Positions 26,518 through 35,985 are shown, numbered from the stretch's first letter. The stretch is 59,560 bases of DNA from Sulfurimonas sp. SAG-AH-194-C20 (GCF_029215975.1 NZ_JAEMVD010000003.1:1-59560); one strand, 5' to 3'. Program-made: numbers and translations. Notes: generated from the sequence alone by a model not told the origin.

Positions 26518-27459
26518 ATGAAAGAATTATTTATACTAGTAGTTGTAACAGTTTTCACTCTTGTGACTTACTATCTTGTAGAACCATTTGCACATGCGAA
26601 CTTACATAAGCATGTCGAGAGTGAAGCATTTGCTTATGCTGATTTAGCTGCTGTAACTAAAACAGGTGATGCTAACCGTGGTAAAGAGCTTGTAATGGGT
26701 GCTGGTGCATGTACTGGCTGTCACTCTATAAATGTAGCGGGAGTATCCGCACCAATGGATGCTGTTAGTTCAGCGGCTGCTTATGGTGTAAACCCACCTG
26801 ACTTATCTAACGCAGGTGTGGTTTATGATGAGAAGTTTTTAAATGCTCTCATTAAAAATCCAGCTCATACACTTGTTGTTGAGCATACATTTGATGCCGA
26901 TAAGGGTGAAATGCACCCAATGATTCCTTTTTATGGAGCAGGTGGTGATATAGACCAAGAAGTAGCTGATATGGTTACTTACTTGCAGTCAATAGCAGTT
27001 TCACAAGAAGAACTAACACCAGCTATGGCTTTTGAGAATGCTTGTGGTCGTTGTCATGGTGTGAAGTATGAGAAATGGACACAGATAGGTACTAAGGGTA
27101 CATTTCAGCATAAACGAGATGAGTTAGCATTTGACATACAAGTATTAGACTACAAAGATTCTCTGAAGGCTTATATGGGGAAATTACCACCTGATTTGAG
27201 TATGTATATTCGTTCACGTGGTGAGCATTATATCTCTACATTTATAGAAAATCCTCAAAGTTATTTAGAAGGAACATCTATGCCTCGTGTTGGTGTAAGT
27301 GCACAGACAGCTGAGAAAGTGATAGAGTACTTAGAAGATTCTGGTGATACTAAACGCCATGAACGCGAAGAAGTTGGAAAATATGTAATGATTTACATTA
27401 TTATATTTGCTCTTTTTGCACTTTTATGGAAGAAACAAGTCTGGAGAGACCTGCATTAA
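26518..27459 (+). CDS. petC: Di-haem cytochrome c subunit of the bc1 complex
   Basis: A 313-residue membrane-anchored cytochrome with an N-terminal helix and a C-terminal hydrophobic helix near residues 290-306. Two haem-c sites are present: CTGCH at Cys65/Cys68/His69 and CGRCH at Cys176/Cys179/His180. Campylobacterota bc1 complexes use a di-haem subunit like this in place of the mono-haem cytochrome c1. A strong hairpin terminator follows. Confidence 0.93.
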   Translation: MKELFILVVVTVFTLVTYYLVEPFAHANLHKHVESEAFAYADLAAVTKTGDANRGKELVMGAGACTGCHSINVAGVSAPMDAVSSAAAYGVNPPDLSNAGVVYDEKFLNALIKNPAHTLVVEHTFDADKGEMHPMIPFYGAGGDIDQEVADMVTYLQSIAVSQEELTPAMAFENACGRCHGVKYEKWTQIGTKGTFQHKRDELAFDIQVLDYKDSLKAYMGKLPPDLSMYIRSRGEHYISTFIENPQSYLEGTSMPRVGVSAQTAEKVIEYLEDSGDTKRHEREEVGKYVMIYIIIFALFALLWKKQVWRDLH

Positions 27460-27462
27460 TTT

Positions 27463-27493
27463 TAAAATAAAGGGGATAACTCCCTTTATTTTA
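27463..27493. terminator. Bidirectional Rho-independent terminator
   Basis: TAAAATAAAGGG (27463-27474) and CCCTTTATTTTA (27482-27493) form a perfect 12-bp stem with a 7-base loop and T-rich flanks both ways. It ends petABC and contains the stop codon of the convergent RDD gene. Confidence 0.75.
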
Positions 27494-27943
27494 TAGTACT
27501 TTTATTTCAATACTTCCACAAATTAAATCATGTAATGCTTTATTGTCTTTTCTAAAAAAGGGAACAAGTAGACCTATTATAATCGTTGCAGAAAATAAAA
27601 ATGCAATAAACCTACATATTGACATCATAAAAGATAAATTTTCCTGACTCTTATAATCAACTACTTTAATAGCATTTGCTTTTTTCCCCGGTGTTTGACC
27701 ACTTTTACTTACAAAAATAGCATAAATAAGAGCATATAAAAGAGTTGCTATGAGTGGTGCTAACTCAGAGTTGTGTAACTCGTCTTTACCATTTAAAATC
27801 ACATAAGTGATTAAGAACATGATAGGCATGTAAATCATAAACATATCTGTTATCAGTGCTTTAATTCTTTGTGGGTAAGTGGCATACAGTATTTTTACTT
27901 TTTTTACTTTTGTTTTTTTGTTTTTTAAATTACGAAATCTCAT
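27491..27943 (-). CDS. RDD family membrane protein
   Basis: A 150-residue protein with a strongly basic N terminus and three to four membrane segments. It has the RDD pattern: YPQRIKALITDMFMIYMPI in the first helix (Arg and Asp), SGQTPGKKANAIKVVD in the middle loop, and CRFIAFLFSATIIIGLLVPFFRKDNKALHDLIC at the end. The family function is poorly known; some members are linked to ion exchange. It stands alone, convergent to petC and divergent from moaA. Confidence 0.88.
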   Translation of the reverse strand: MRFRNLKNKKTKVKKVKILYATYPQRIKALITDMFMIYMPIMFLITYVILNGKDELHNSELAPLIATLLYALIYAIFVSKSGQTPGKKANAIKVVDYKSQENLSFMMSICRFIAFLFSATIIIGLLVPFFRKDNKALHDLICGSIEIKVL

Positions 27944-27990
27944 ATAAAATTATAACGAAATAACCTCAAGGTATTTTCAACTCATAAAGG

Positions 27991-27996
27991 TATAAT
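27991..27996 (+). promoter_or_regulatory. Candidate -10 box of moaA
   Basis: TATAAT whose last two bases belong to the in-frame ATG at 27995, so transcripts from here would start near 28003 and exclude that ATG. This supports the downstream moaA start at 28025, which has its own AGGGA site. Confidence 0.5.
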
Positions 27997-28024
27997 GGCA
28001 AATATAAAAATTTTAGGGATAGTT

Positions 28025-28990
28025 ATGTTAATAGATAGTTATGACAGAGTAGTAGATTATTTAAGAGTTTCAGTCACAGAACGCTGTAACTTTAGATGTA
28101 CCTACTGTATGCCTGAAAAACCTTTCTCTTGGGTTCCAAAAGAGAACCTCCTCTCATTTGAAGAACTTTTTGAGTTTATGAAAGTAGCCATTGATGAGGG
28201 TATAAAAAAAATTCGCATTACAGGTGGAGAGCCACTACTACGCGAAGACTTAGACAAATTTATCAAAATGATTTACGATTATGAGCCGAGTATTGATTTA
28301 GCCATGACTACAAATGCTTTTTTACTTAAAGGAACAGCTCAAAGACTTAAAGATGCAGGTCTAAAACGCATAAATGTAAGTATAGATACACTCAAACCTG
28401 AAGTCGCACAAGAGATAGCAGGAAAAAATGTACTTAAAAATGTTCTTGAGGGTGTAGAAGAAGCACTTAAAGTCGGTCTTAAAGTAAAAGTAAACATGGT
28501 ACCTATGAACACAGTAAATGTAAATGAAATCGTAGATGTTTTGGAGTACTGCAAAGAGCGTGATATGTCTGTGCGTTTTATCGAGTACATGGAAAATAAA
28601 CATGCAAAAGAGGGTATAAGTGGACTTAAGTCTCCTGAGCTTTTAGCTATTTTAAAAGAGAAGTACGAATTTGTTGATGAGGGCTTTGATGGAACCTCAC
28701 CTTCACACTACTATAAAATGAAAGATGGATATAGATTTGGTATCATCGAGCCTTATGCTGATGACTTTTGTACTAAATGTAACCGCATAAGATTAACTGC
28801 AGAGGGAAATCTCATCCCTTGTTTATATTTTGATGAGGCTATGAGTATTTCTGAGTCTATCAAACGTGGAGATATCAAAGGAGCGGCAGCAGTTTTAAAA
28901 GAAGTTGTTCGCACAAAACCAGAGAAAAACCGTTGGGGTGGAGATGATGATGAAATCTCCACTCGTGCATTTTATGAGACTGGCGGATAA
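28025..28990 (+). CDS. moaA: GTP 3',8-cyclase MoaA (molybdopterin biosynthesis)
   Basis: A 321-residue radical-SAM enzyme that turns GTP into the cyclic intermediate of molybdenum cofactor synthesis. The N-terminal 4Fe-4S cluster motif is CNFRCTYC (Cys21, Cys25, Cys28), followed by the GGEPLLR SAM-binding motif. The C-terminal second cluster appears in [20 protein letters not shown]. The C terminus lacks the double-glycine tail of many MoaA proteins, though it ends in TGG. The start at 28025 is preferred over 27995 for family fit, ribosome-binding site and promoter position. It is followed 3 bases later by queE. Confidence 0.95.
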   Translation: MLIDSYDRVVDYLRVSVTERCNFRCTYCMPEKPFSWVPKENLLSFEELFEFMKVAIDEGIKKIRITGGEPLLREDLDKFIKMIYDYEPSIDLAMTTNAFLLKGTAQRLKDAGLKRINVSIDTLKPEVAQEIAGKNVLKNVLEGVEEALKVGLKVKVNMVPMNTVNVNEIVDVLEYCKERDMSVRFIEYMENKHAKEGISGLKSPELLAILKEKYEFVDEGFDGTSPSHYYKMKDGYRFGIIEPYADDFCTKCNRIRLTAEGNLIPCLYFDEAMSISESIKRGDIKGAAAVLKEVVRTKPEKNRWGGDDDEISTRAFYETGG

Positions 28991-28993
28991 AGC

Positions 28994-29752
28994 ATGATAT
29001 ATCTCGTTGAGCATTTTTACTCTATCCAGGGTGAGGGAAAGTATGTAGGAAGTCCTAGTCTTTTTTTCCGTTTTGGTGGATGCAACATGAAATGCGAAGG
29101 CTTTGGATGCAAAGAAAAAGCAGACGATGGAGTTGAAGTTCTCGGTTGTGATACTGTCTATGCTGTAAACAAAGAGCATTTTTCTCACAGCTGGGTTCCC
29201 ATAACTAAGTCAGAAGAGCTTTTAAATGTTTTAGAGCTGTATGAACTTCCTAATGCAGTAGATATTGTCTTAACAGGTGGGGAACCACTTATTTATGCAA
29301 ATGACATGATTTTCATAAACTTTTTAGAAGAGTTAGTTAAAAAAGGTCACCGCATCACTTTTGAAACAAATGGTTCTCTTGATGTTGATTTTTATAAATT
29401 TCCTGTTTATAAAGAGTGCTTTTTTGCCCTCTCTGTGAAGCTTAGTAACTCACATGAGCCTTTATCTAAGCGTGTAAAAGGTGATGTTATATATAACCTT
29501 GCCTCAAATGCCAAAGATGCTTTTTTTAAGTTTAGTATCGATGCTGAGTCGATTACTTTGGGTCTAGAAGAGGAGTTGAGAGAGATACTTCTACATTCGC
29601 CCAAAACTTCTGTTTACTGTATGCCAGTTGGCGGAAGTAGGGAAGAAGTTGAGAAAAATACTGAACCACTTATAGAATTTTGCAAGGCAAAAGGGTATAA
29701 TTTTAGTGATAGACTTCATATAAGAATTTGGGATATTAATAAGGGTGTATAG
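28994..29752 (+). CDS. queE: 7-carboxy-7-deazaguanine synthase (QueE)
   Basis: A 252-residue radical-SAM enzyme of queuosine/preQ1 biosynthesis that rearranges CPH4 to CDG. The N terminus YSIQGEGKYVGSPSLFFRFGGCN is the QueE signature, and TGGEPL is the SAM motif. The cluster cysteines appear as Cys30, Cys34 and Cys39 (C-x3-C-x4-C), unlike the usual C-x3-C-x2-C. It is paired with queD. Confidence 0.9.
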   Translation: MIYLVEHFYSIQGEGKYVGSPSLFFRFGGCNMKCEGFGCKEKADDGVEVLGCDTVYAVNKEHFSHSWVPITKSEELLNVLELYELPNAVDIVLTGGEPLIYANDMIFINFLEELVKKGHRITFETNGSLDVDFYKFPVYKECFFALSVKLSNSHEPLSKRVKGDVIYNLASNAKDAFFKFSIDAESITLGLEEELREILLHSPKTSVYCMPVGGSREEVEKNTEPLIEFCKAKGYNFSDRLHIRIWDINKGV

Positions 29753-29754
29753 AG

Positions 29755-29827
29755 TTGTAAATCGATTCTATTTTAGAGGACAAATCCTCGCTTCGCTCTG
29801 AGCCTCCAAAACAGAGTCGATTTATAA
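29755..29827. repeat. 25-bp imperfect inverted repeat between queE and queD
   Basis: The left arm (29755-29779) and right arm (29803-29827) are complementary at 21 of 25 positions, with two of the four exceptions being G-U pairs in the + strand RNA. The 23-base loop contains further short pairing (CGC-TTCG-CTC-like). It begins 3 bases after the queE stop and ends 19 bases before the queD start. It may be an intergenic palindromic element, a processing site or an attenuator. Confidence 0.5.
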
Positions 29828-29846
29828 GTCATAAAAGGGATAAAGA

Positions 29847-30428
29847 GTGATTATACGTAAAAAATTTAAGTTTGAAAATGCTCACATCGTTAGAGGTTGT
29901 TCAAGCGTTAAGTGCCGTAGTTCTGTGCATGGACACTCGTACATAGTTGAACTTCTTTTTGAGTCAAACTTTTTAGATAATGGTCAGATGGTCTATGACT
30001 TTGGTCTTATGAAACAAAACATGAAAGACTTAGTTGAGTCTTTTGATCATGCTATAACTCTTTGGAGTGAGGATGAAGCTTCGTATGTAGAAGATATGAA
30101 AAAGCACTCAGATAGATGGGTTCAACTTCCAGTTTCTCCCTCTGCGGAACAGTTTTCTCGTGTTATATTTCTTCTAATCGACACATTACTTAAACTCACC
30201 TCTACAAAAAATGGTGAAAAAGAGGTAAAACTAAACTCAGTTATAGTCCATGAAACAGCCACAGGTTATGCTCAGTGTTTTAAAGAGGATGCTTACTCAA
30301 GAGCTATGGGAGTGCTACATTTAAGTGAAATAAAATTTTCAGATGAAGTGTTAAATGACTTTAATGACTCTAAACTTTTAGAAAAAATGATAGCTGGTGA
30401 GGTGTTTATAAACCCTCAAAGTGTTTAA
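29847..30428 (+). CDS. queD: 6-carboxy-5,6,7,8-tetrahydropterin synthase (QueD)
   Basis: A 193-residue PTPS-fold enzyme that makes CPH4, the substrate of QueE, from dihydroneopterin triphosphate. Zinc ligands are His13 (ENAHIV) and His28/His30 (SVHGHSY); the catalytic Cys is in the CSSVKCRSS stretch (Cys23). FDHAITL and a C-terminal HETATGYAQC complete the active site. It is somewhat longer than E. coli QueD (120 aa). The start codon is GTG with an AAAGGG site upstream. Confidence 0.92.
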   Translation: MIIRKKFKFENAHIVRGCSSVKCRSSVHGHSYIVELLFESNFLDNGQMVYDFGLMKQNMKDLVESFDHAITLWSEDEASYVEDMKKHSDRWVQLPVSPSAEQFSRVIFLLIDTLLKLTSTKNGEKEVKLNSVIVHETATGYAQCFKEDAYSRAMGVLHLSEIKFSDEVLNDFNDSKLLEKMIAGEVFINPQSV

Positions 30429-30434
30429 ACATAA

Positions 30435-32168
30435 ATGATGACACAATTAAGAAACTTACTCCTTAAATACCCTCAATCTTCATTAGTGTTTTTTATAACA
30501 CTTTCATATCTATACTTTATGCTAGATATGTATCTCCCAACGACAGGTGATCAAAAGACCTATATGGCTCAAGCTTTAGAAATGCACCGTGATGGACACT
30601 GGTTTATGCAGACACTTTTTAATGAACCAGATTACTATAAAGGACCTCTTCACTTTCTTTTTTTAAGACTGGGATTGGTTCTAGTTGGAACACATAGTAT
30701 GTTTGCCCTTGTTTATATGAACTTTTTTGGACTTATACTTCTGGCTATTTTACTCTTTAGATTTTTGAAAACTTCTCTTGATGATACTGGGTGGGCTTTT
30801 TTTTACTCTTTGAGTGTAGTGCTAAGTATTGGCGTTTACTCTCACTCTTTCGCCTCTCAAATGGAAACAGAACTTGTCATTTTATATGGAGTTACACTCT
30901 ACCTTTTAGATAGAGCAGACAGAGATACAAGTTTAGGTAATCTACTCCTTTTATGGGGTGTTATAGGTTTATCAGGATGGCTAAAGTCACCAGCATACAG
31001 TCTCTTTTTAGGTTTAAGTGTTTTACTCTACTGGATGCTAACATCACAGCTCAAATCACGTGCATTAGACTTTAAAAATTATGTAGCAATAGCTATTGGA
31101 ATAGCTATAAGCATAGCTGGATACTTACCAATACTCATCTATGATGGGGATGCTTTTTATGAGACTTACATACTCAGAGAGTCTTTAAGTAAAGGCTCAA
31201 ATGGAGTTCCTTGGACTACTGCATTTTTTCCAATCTTTACTTATTTTTTAGCACCTTTTATGTTTGTGGCTATTTTTTCGTATCTGTTAGCACTGTATAA
31301 AACTATTTTAAAGAAAAGAGATGTGTTAAATGCGCAGGAGAGAAGGCTTATAAAACTAGGTCTTGCTATAAGCATCCCAACACTACTTTTCTTTACCATC
31401 CACCCCTACCGTGGAGATATCTATGCTCTACCTATTGTGAGTGCTACAATGCTTATGGCACATATCTTTTTTCGTGCATATCTAAGAGAGTATGAAAAAA
31501 CATACATCTTTTTAATGCGTTTGAGCTCTTATGTGCTCTCTCTTGTTCCCTTACTTGTAATAGCTCTATACCTGCGTTTATCACCGATGCCTGAGTGGTG
31601 GTCATCACTGCTTTTCCCAATGGCACTCTTTAGTTTAGTCTTTGGTTTATGGTTTGTTCATGTGCAGAGTAAAAAAGTTTTAGAAGACTCTCCTTTGATG
31701 CTAAGCCTTGCGTTTATACCGCTACTATTGACACTAAGCCTCATGCTTCAAAGCTTTGGTAAAGGTGAGATACAAGGACTCAAAGAGTATGTAAAGCTAA
31801 ATAATATTACAAAACCTTTAGCTGACTACAACCTCTATAAAAGCTACTGGAATCAGTACGGAGCCTTAAACTTTTGGGCTGGTGTTGATGTGATAGGTCT
31901 TTTTTCTAAAGAGGAGTTAGCAGAGTTTATAAATGGCGGTGGCTCGGTGATAGTTGAGGGCGATAAAAGGCTCAGAGAGTTTGAGAAAAATATTCCTCAA
32001 TACTTATCCTTGAAAGACTTTGAGATTTATGAGTGGAAACGCTGGTTGACTCATGGAAAAGGACCAAATGGAGAGAGTAAGTTCGTGCAGTACTTTAAGT
32101 CTAAAAACATCAACGATATTCAAAAAAATTATTATATTTTAGTCCTAAAAAATGATAGAAAAATATAA
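30435..32168 (+). CDS. Membrane glycosyltransferase, family 39 (ArnT/PMT-like)
   Basis: A 577-residue polytopic membrane protein with about 11-13 hydrophobic segments. A GDQKTYMAQALEM motif in the first loop corresponds to the catalytic Asp-containing loop of ArnT/PMT-type transferases, followed by PDYYKGPLHFLFLR, matching the .Y.K.P......  pattern. Such enzymes move a sugar from an undecaprenyl or dolichyl carrier to a lipid or protein. The acceptor here is unknown. It starts 6 bases after queD; its end overlaps the response regulator start by 17 bases. Confidence 0.78.
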   Translation: MMTQLRNLLLKYPQSSLVFFITLSYLYFMLDMYLPTTGDQKTYMAQALEMHRDGHWFMQTLFNEPDYYKGPLHFLFLRLGLVLVGTHSMFALVYMNFFGLILLAILLFRFLKTSLDDTGWAFFYSLSVVLSIGVYSHSFASQMETELVILYGVTLYLLDRADRDTSLGNLLLLWGVIGLSGWLKSPAYSLFLGLSVLLYWMLTSQLKSRALDFKNYVAIAIGIAISIAGYLPILIYDGDAFYETYILRESLSKGSNGVPWTTAFFPIFTYFLAPFMFVAIFSYLLALYKTILKKRDVLNAQERRLIKLGLAISIPTLLFFTIHPYRGDIYALPIVSATMLMAHIFFRAYLREYEKTYIFLMRLSSYVLSLVPLLVIALYLRLSPMPEWWSSLLFPMALFSLVFGLWFVHVQSKKVLEDSPLMLSLAFIPLLLTLSLMLQSFGKGEIQGLKEYVKLNNITKPLADYNLYKSYWNQYGALNFWAGVDVIGLFSKEELAEFINGGGSVIVEGDKRLREFEKNIPQYLSLKDFEIYEWKRWLTHGKGPNGESKFVQYFKSKNINDIQKNYYILVLKNDRKI

Positions 32169-32835
32169 CTACTCTATTTTGTTTGTAGAAGATGAACTTT
32201 TAATACGAGAAAACTATGTCTACTCTTTAAAAATGGCATACAGAGATGTTTTTGAAGCTTCTAATGGTTTTGAAGCATACGAGGTTTATTTAGATAAGTC
32301 ACCTGATATAATTATTTCAGATATAAATATGCCACGTATGAATGGGATAGATTTAGTCAAAAAAATCCGTAAGTCCGATAGTGAGGTTAAAATTATCTTA
32401 CTGACCGCATATACAGATACAAAAATACTTTTAGAAGCGGTCGAATTACAGCTGAGTACATACTTAGTAAAACCAGTTTCTTCTAAAGACTTGAGTAAAG
32501 CACTATCAAACATTATGGTAAAAATACAAGAAGAACAAAAACAAGAAGTTTTAGTACTTCAAAATGGCTATACATGGGATTATGTTTCAAAAACACTATT
32601 TTGTAATGCACTAAAAGTAAAACTGACAAGGAAAGAGTGTTTAGTTCTTAACACGATTTTTATGCATCAAAAAGAGACAATAGTATTTTACGGTAGTATC
32701 GAAGAAGAGGTGTGGGGTGAAGAGAGTAAGCTTATTTTAGCACGGCTAAAAACTGTTGTAAAAAATATTAGATATAAAACTTTTGAAGGCATTATCATAA
32801 ACAATTATGGTGAAGGTTACTCTTACATATGTTAA
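32152..32835 (+). CDS. Response regulator, receiver plus winged-helix-like output
   Basis: A 227-residue two-component regulator. Receiver: acidic pocket VEDE near residue 12-15, phospho-acceptor Asp57 in IIISDINMPRMNG, conserved Thr in LLTAYTD and Lys in YLVKPVS. The C-terminal half (about residues 140-227) has LTRKECLVLNTIF and a VKNIRYK...NNYGEGYSYIC end, an OmpR/PhoB-type winged helix. It overlaps the kinase gene by 7 bases, so they form a pair. Confidence 0.9.
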   Translation: MIEKYNYSILFVEDELLIRENYVYSLKMAYRDVFEASNGFEAYEVYLDKSPDIIISDINMPRMNGIDLVKKIRKSDSEVKIILLTAYTDTKILLEAVELQLSTYLVKPVSSKDLSKALSNIMVKIQEEQKQEVLVLQNGYTWDYVSKTLFCNALKVKLTRKECLVLNTIFMHQKETIVFYGSIEEEVWGEESKLILARLKTVVKNIRYKTFEGIIINNYGEGYSYIC

Positions 32836-34649
32836 AACTACTCATGATTTGTTTACTGCTAAGTACTACTCTTTTCAGCTCACAGAACTTTGAAACTAAA
32901 CTTTCTTACTACTTTTCGTATGAAAATATCTCTGTTGATGATTTAAAAAACTTAGATACATTTGTAGAGACGAAGGGTGAGAACTTTGGTCTCAGAGAGG
33001 ACTACTGTTACTTAAAACTTGAACTTAAAAATAGGACTTCACAAAAGATACAACGTTACTTTGAGTTTAGTATTCCCTTTTTTGATAAAATCGAGCTTTA
33101 TGATGAAGATGTGAATACTACACAGTATTTTGGTCAGCTTTATCCCTTTAGAGATACCATAGCATCAGCCTTAAATGCTGCGTTTAATGTTGATATTGAG
33201 GGAAACAGTGTAAAAGTACTCTATCTAAAACTAGAAAGTTCTTTCGCGATAAAATTGTTTTTAGAAGACTTTTCTCCACAAGAGTACCATAAACATATAG
33301 GTATTTTTAAGAACATATTTATATTTATCTACGGAATGTTTACAGTGATGCTCATTTATAATCTTTTTATCCTTTTCTTCATAAGAACAAAGGCACAACT
33401 GTACTATGTACTTTTTCATTTCATGTTTTATCTTGGTGTACTTGCTTGGACTGGTTTTGGATTTGAGTACATTTGGCCAAAAAATCCAATAATAAACTTT
33501 TACTCTTTTGGTGTTTTGAGTAATATTGCGCAGGGTTTTAATATCTTAATGATAATAAATACAATAGATTTACAAAAGATATCTCCTAGAATAACCAAAG
33601 TATTTTATTTACTAAGTGGAGTGTTCTTTTTCTTAGGGATAACAGCTGTTTTATACCCTCTTAACATCCTCTATGGAGTCCTAGGTATCATAAACGCAGG
33701 TATAGTTATACTAGGAATGAGTTATCTTTTATATCTAAAATTTCATTCCATAGTCTTGTATGCTTTTTTAGCAAAGTTGGTCCTAATTTTAAGTTATGCT
33801 ATCTTGGTTTTATCAGAATTTAACATTGTAGGAAGTTCTTTGCTGATTGAGTACGGATATGTATGGGGTGGAATTATCGAACTTATACTCATGTCATTTG
33901 TCATTATGTATAAGTATAAAAACATAGAACTTGCTTATGAGCAGGAGCAAAAAAGAAGAAGAAATTCTGAAGAACTATTACTTATTCAGCATAAGCTCTC
34001 AATGCTTGGAGTAAGCTTTAATGCACTTGTTCATCAATGGAGACAGCCTTTTTCTATGATAAACTCCATCGTATTTAAACTTTTTAATGTAATGAACACA
34101 AAAGATATAAACAGAGATATAGTAGTACAAGAACTTGAATCCATAGAAGATATTACAAAATATATGTCTGAGAGTATCAATGACTTTAGAAATATGTTTA
34201 CCGATGAGGGTGTAGAGGAACTTGTAAATATTCGCATGACTTTATATAAAGCACTAGATATGTTACAGCACTCAACTTCAATGAGTAGTATCGAGATTAT
34301 ACATAGCGGTGTTAACTTTGAAGTCCAACTCTACAGTAATGATTTTTTTCATTTGCTTACAATCGTCCTAAATAATGCAGTAGATGCGATAAATATATCA
34401 GGTAAAACACATAAAACTTTAGAGTTAATCATAGACAATAAGAGTAAAATAGTAAAGATACAAGATAGTGGAAATGGTCTTTCTTTGGCTAGTGAGGAAG
34501 AGTGTTTTAAGCTTTTTCATACAACTAAAAGTAAAGATGATGGAAGTGGTGTTGGGCTTTATATTGCCAAAGTGCTTGCACAACGTCTTAACATAGAGAT
34601 AGACTTGTACAATACTTCTAATGGCTGTTGTTTTGAGATAAAATTTTAG
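32829..34649 (+). CDS. Sensor histidine kinase with 7TMR-DISM sensor
   Basis: A 606-residue kinase. After a signal peptide there is an extracytoplasmic beta-rich domain (about residues 20-155), seven membrane helices (about 160-365), a short coiled coil, a dimerisation helix with phospho-acceptor His402 in VHQWRQP, and an ATPase domain with NNAVDAI (N box), QDSGNGL and a DGSGVGLYIAK G box. The 7TMR-DISM architecture binds small ligands, often carbohydrates, but the ligand is unknown. The stop codon overlaps that of moeA on the other strand. Confidence 0.92.
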   Translation: MLKLLMICLLLSTTLFSSQNFETKLSYYFSYENISVDDLKNLDTFVETKGENFGLREDYCYLKLELKNRTSQKIQRYFEFSIPFFDKIELYDEDVNTTQYFGQLYPFRDTIASALNAAFNVDIEGNSVKVLYLKLESSFAIKLFLEDFSPQEYHKHIGIFKNIFIFIYGMFTVMLIYNLFILFFIRTKAQLYYVLFHFMFYLGVLAWTGFGFEYIWPKNPIINFYSFGVLSNIAQGFNILMIINTIDLQKISPRITKVFYLLSGVFFFLGITAVLYPLNILYGVLGIINAGIVILGMSYLLYLKFHSIVLYAFLAKLVLILSYAILVLSEFNIVGSSLLIEYGYVWGGIIELILMSFVIMYKYKNIELAYEQEQKRRRNSEELLLIQHKLSMLGVSFNALVHQWRQPFSMINSIVFKLFNVMNTKDINRDIVVQELESIEDITKYMSESINDFRNMFTDEGVEELVNIRMTLYKALDMLQHSTSMSSIEIIHSGVNFEVQLYSNDFFHLLTIVLNNAVDAINISGKTHKTLELIIDNKSKIVKIQDSGNGLSLASEEECFKLFHTTKSKDDGSGVGLYIAKVLAQRLNIEIDLYNTSNGCCFEIKF

Positions 34650-35863
34650 AATGAAATAAGGTTTTTATACTCACTTGATGTAAAACTAAACTTTGTGCTG
34701 ATAGTCTTGACTTGAGTGTTTTGTTCTAAAAAACTGCATTTCTCATCTAGCATGATAAAACTATTTGCAAAGCCAAGTGGAGAGACCATCCCTGGTGCAA
34801 AATGCTCACAAGGTGTGAAAAACTCTCCATCAAAAACACCAGGAACTAAACAACGGCGTCCGCCTTTAAGTTCATAGTCGTTTTTCATTTTTGCACATAT
34901 AGGGTTTGTAAACCTACTCTTTGCACCGCTTAATACTCGAATGATGCTAGTCCCAAAAAGTTCAAAATTTAATGCCGCAGCAAGTGGGTTTCCTGGAAGA
35001 TTTAAAACAAGTGTTTCACCGATTTTTCCAAAAGTTGTAGGCTTTCCAGGTTTTATGTCTATCTTGTCAAAGAGTATCTTATAGCCAAACGCAGCGAAGG
35101 CTTCTTTTGTGAAGTCCGCATCGCCAACACTCACTCCACCACTTGTTATAACTAAGTCATATTCAAGAGCACTTTTCACATGGGCTTTTAAATCTTCTAA
35201 AGTGTCTTGTGCAGTTCCTATAAATGCAACCGAGCAGCTTAACTCTTTAGCACGAGCAAGAAGAGTAGGGGTGTTTGTGTTGTAGAGTTGGCAAGATGTG
35301 ACTTGCTCGAAGTGCATCTTTAGCTCATTACCAGAAGCAAAAAGAGCTACGCGAGGAGCTTTATGTACTTTAATGTGGCTTATGCCTTGAGAGGCAAGAA
35401 GTGTTATCTGATGTGCATTTATAGTGTCACCGATATGTAAAAGTGGCATCTCTTTTTTGATGTCCTCTCCTGCTAGACGGATATGTTTACTTATGACTAG
35501 ATTTTGAGGAAGAGTAACTCCATCATCTGACTTTTGTATCTCCTCTATGGGAACTATACACTGCGTTCCTAAAGGGATTTTTGCACCTGTCATTATTTTG
35601 ATGGCATACCCTGCATTTAATACTCCATCAAAGTTATCGCCAGCGAAAATAGTAGACTCAACTTTAACACTTTTACCTGAGTCCTCAATCTTAACGGCAT
35701 AACCATCCATAGCAGAGTTATCAAAGGGTGGAAGATTGTGAGAAGAGACGATATTTTGTGCTAATACATAACCTAAACACTTTTCTATTGGTAAGATGTG
35801 AAGTGATGTTTTTTTTACATTTGTATAGATGAGTTCAAGTGCTTTTTCAACTGAGATAGGCAT
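34646..35863 (-). CDS. moeA: Molybdopterin molybdenumtransferase MoeA (canonical copy)
   Basis: A 405-residue MoeA. NSAMDGYAVK, MTGAKIPLG, TSGGVSVGDADF, KPGKPTTFG and the LPGNPLAA loop are all present. It inserts molybdate into adenylated molybdopterin to form Moco. This copy keeps the PGNP loop, unlike the paralogue at 36661. It is transcribed away from the moaD operon. Confidence 0.93.
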   Translation of the reverse strand: MPISVEKALELIYTNVKKTSLHILPIEKCLGYVLAQNIVSSHNLPPFDNSAMDGYAVKIEDSGKSVKVESTIFAGDNFDGVLNAGYAIKIMTGAKIPLGTQCIVPIEEIQKSDDGVTLPQNLVISKHIRLAGEDIKKEMPLLHIGDTINAHQITLLASQGISHIKVHKAPRVALFASGNELKMHFEQVTSCQLYNTNTPTLLARAKELSCSVAFIGTAQDTLEDLKAHVKSALEYDLVITSGGVSVGDADFTKEAFAAFGYKILFDKIDIKPGKPTTFGKIGETLVLNLPGNPLAAALNFELFGTSIIRVLSGAKSRFTNPICAKMKNDYELKGGRRCLVPGVFDGEFFTPCEHFAPGMVSPLGFANSFIMLDEKCSFLEQNTQVKTISTKFSFTSSEYKNLISF

Positions 35864-35948
35864 AGAGATATTCCTTTACATTTAATGTCTTAATTATATA
35901 CTGTTTTTCTTAAACATAGTTCTTATGAAAACCTTAGCTTTTCTTAGA

Positions 35949-35954
35949 TATAAT
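35949..35954 (+). promoter_or_regulatory. Candidate -10 box of moaD-moaE-moeA2
   Basis: TATAAT with a predicted start near 35962 and a CAGGAAA ribosome-binding site before the moaD ATG at 35986. Confidence 0.5.
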
Positions 35955-35985
35955 AAGAGTAATTGTCAAAAAACAGGAAATTATT

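Noticed and set aside
28361..28603. Reverse-strand ORFs within moaA
   Set aside because: Two overlapping shadow frames opposite a well-supported radical-SAM gene.
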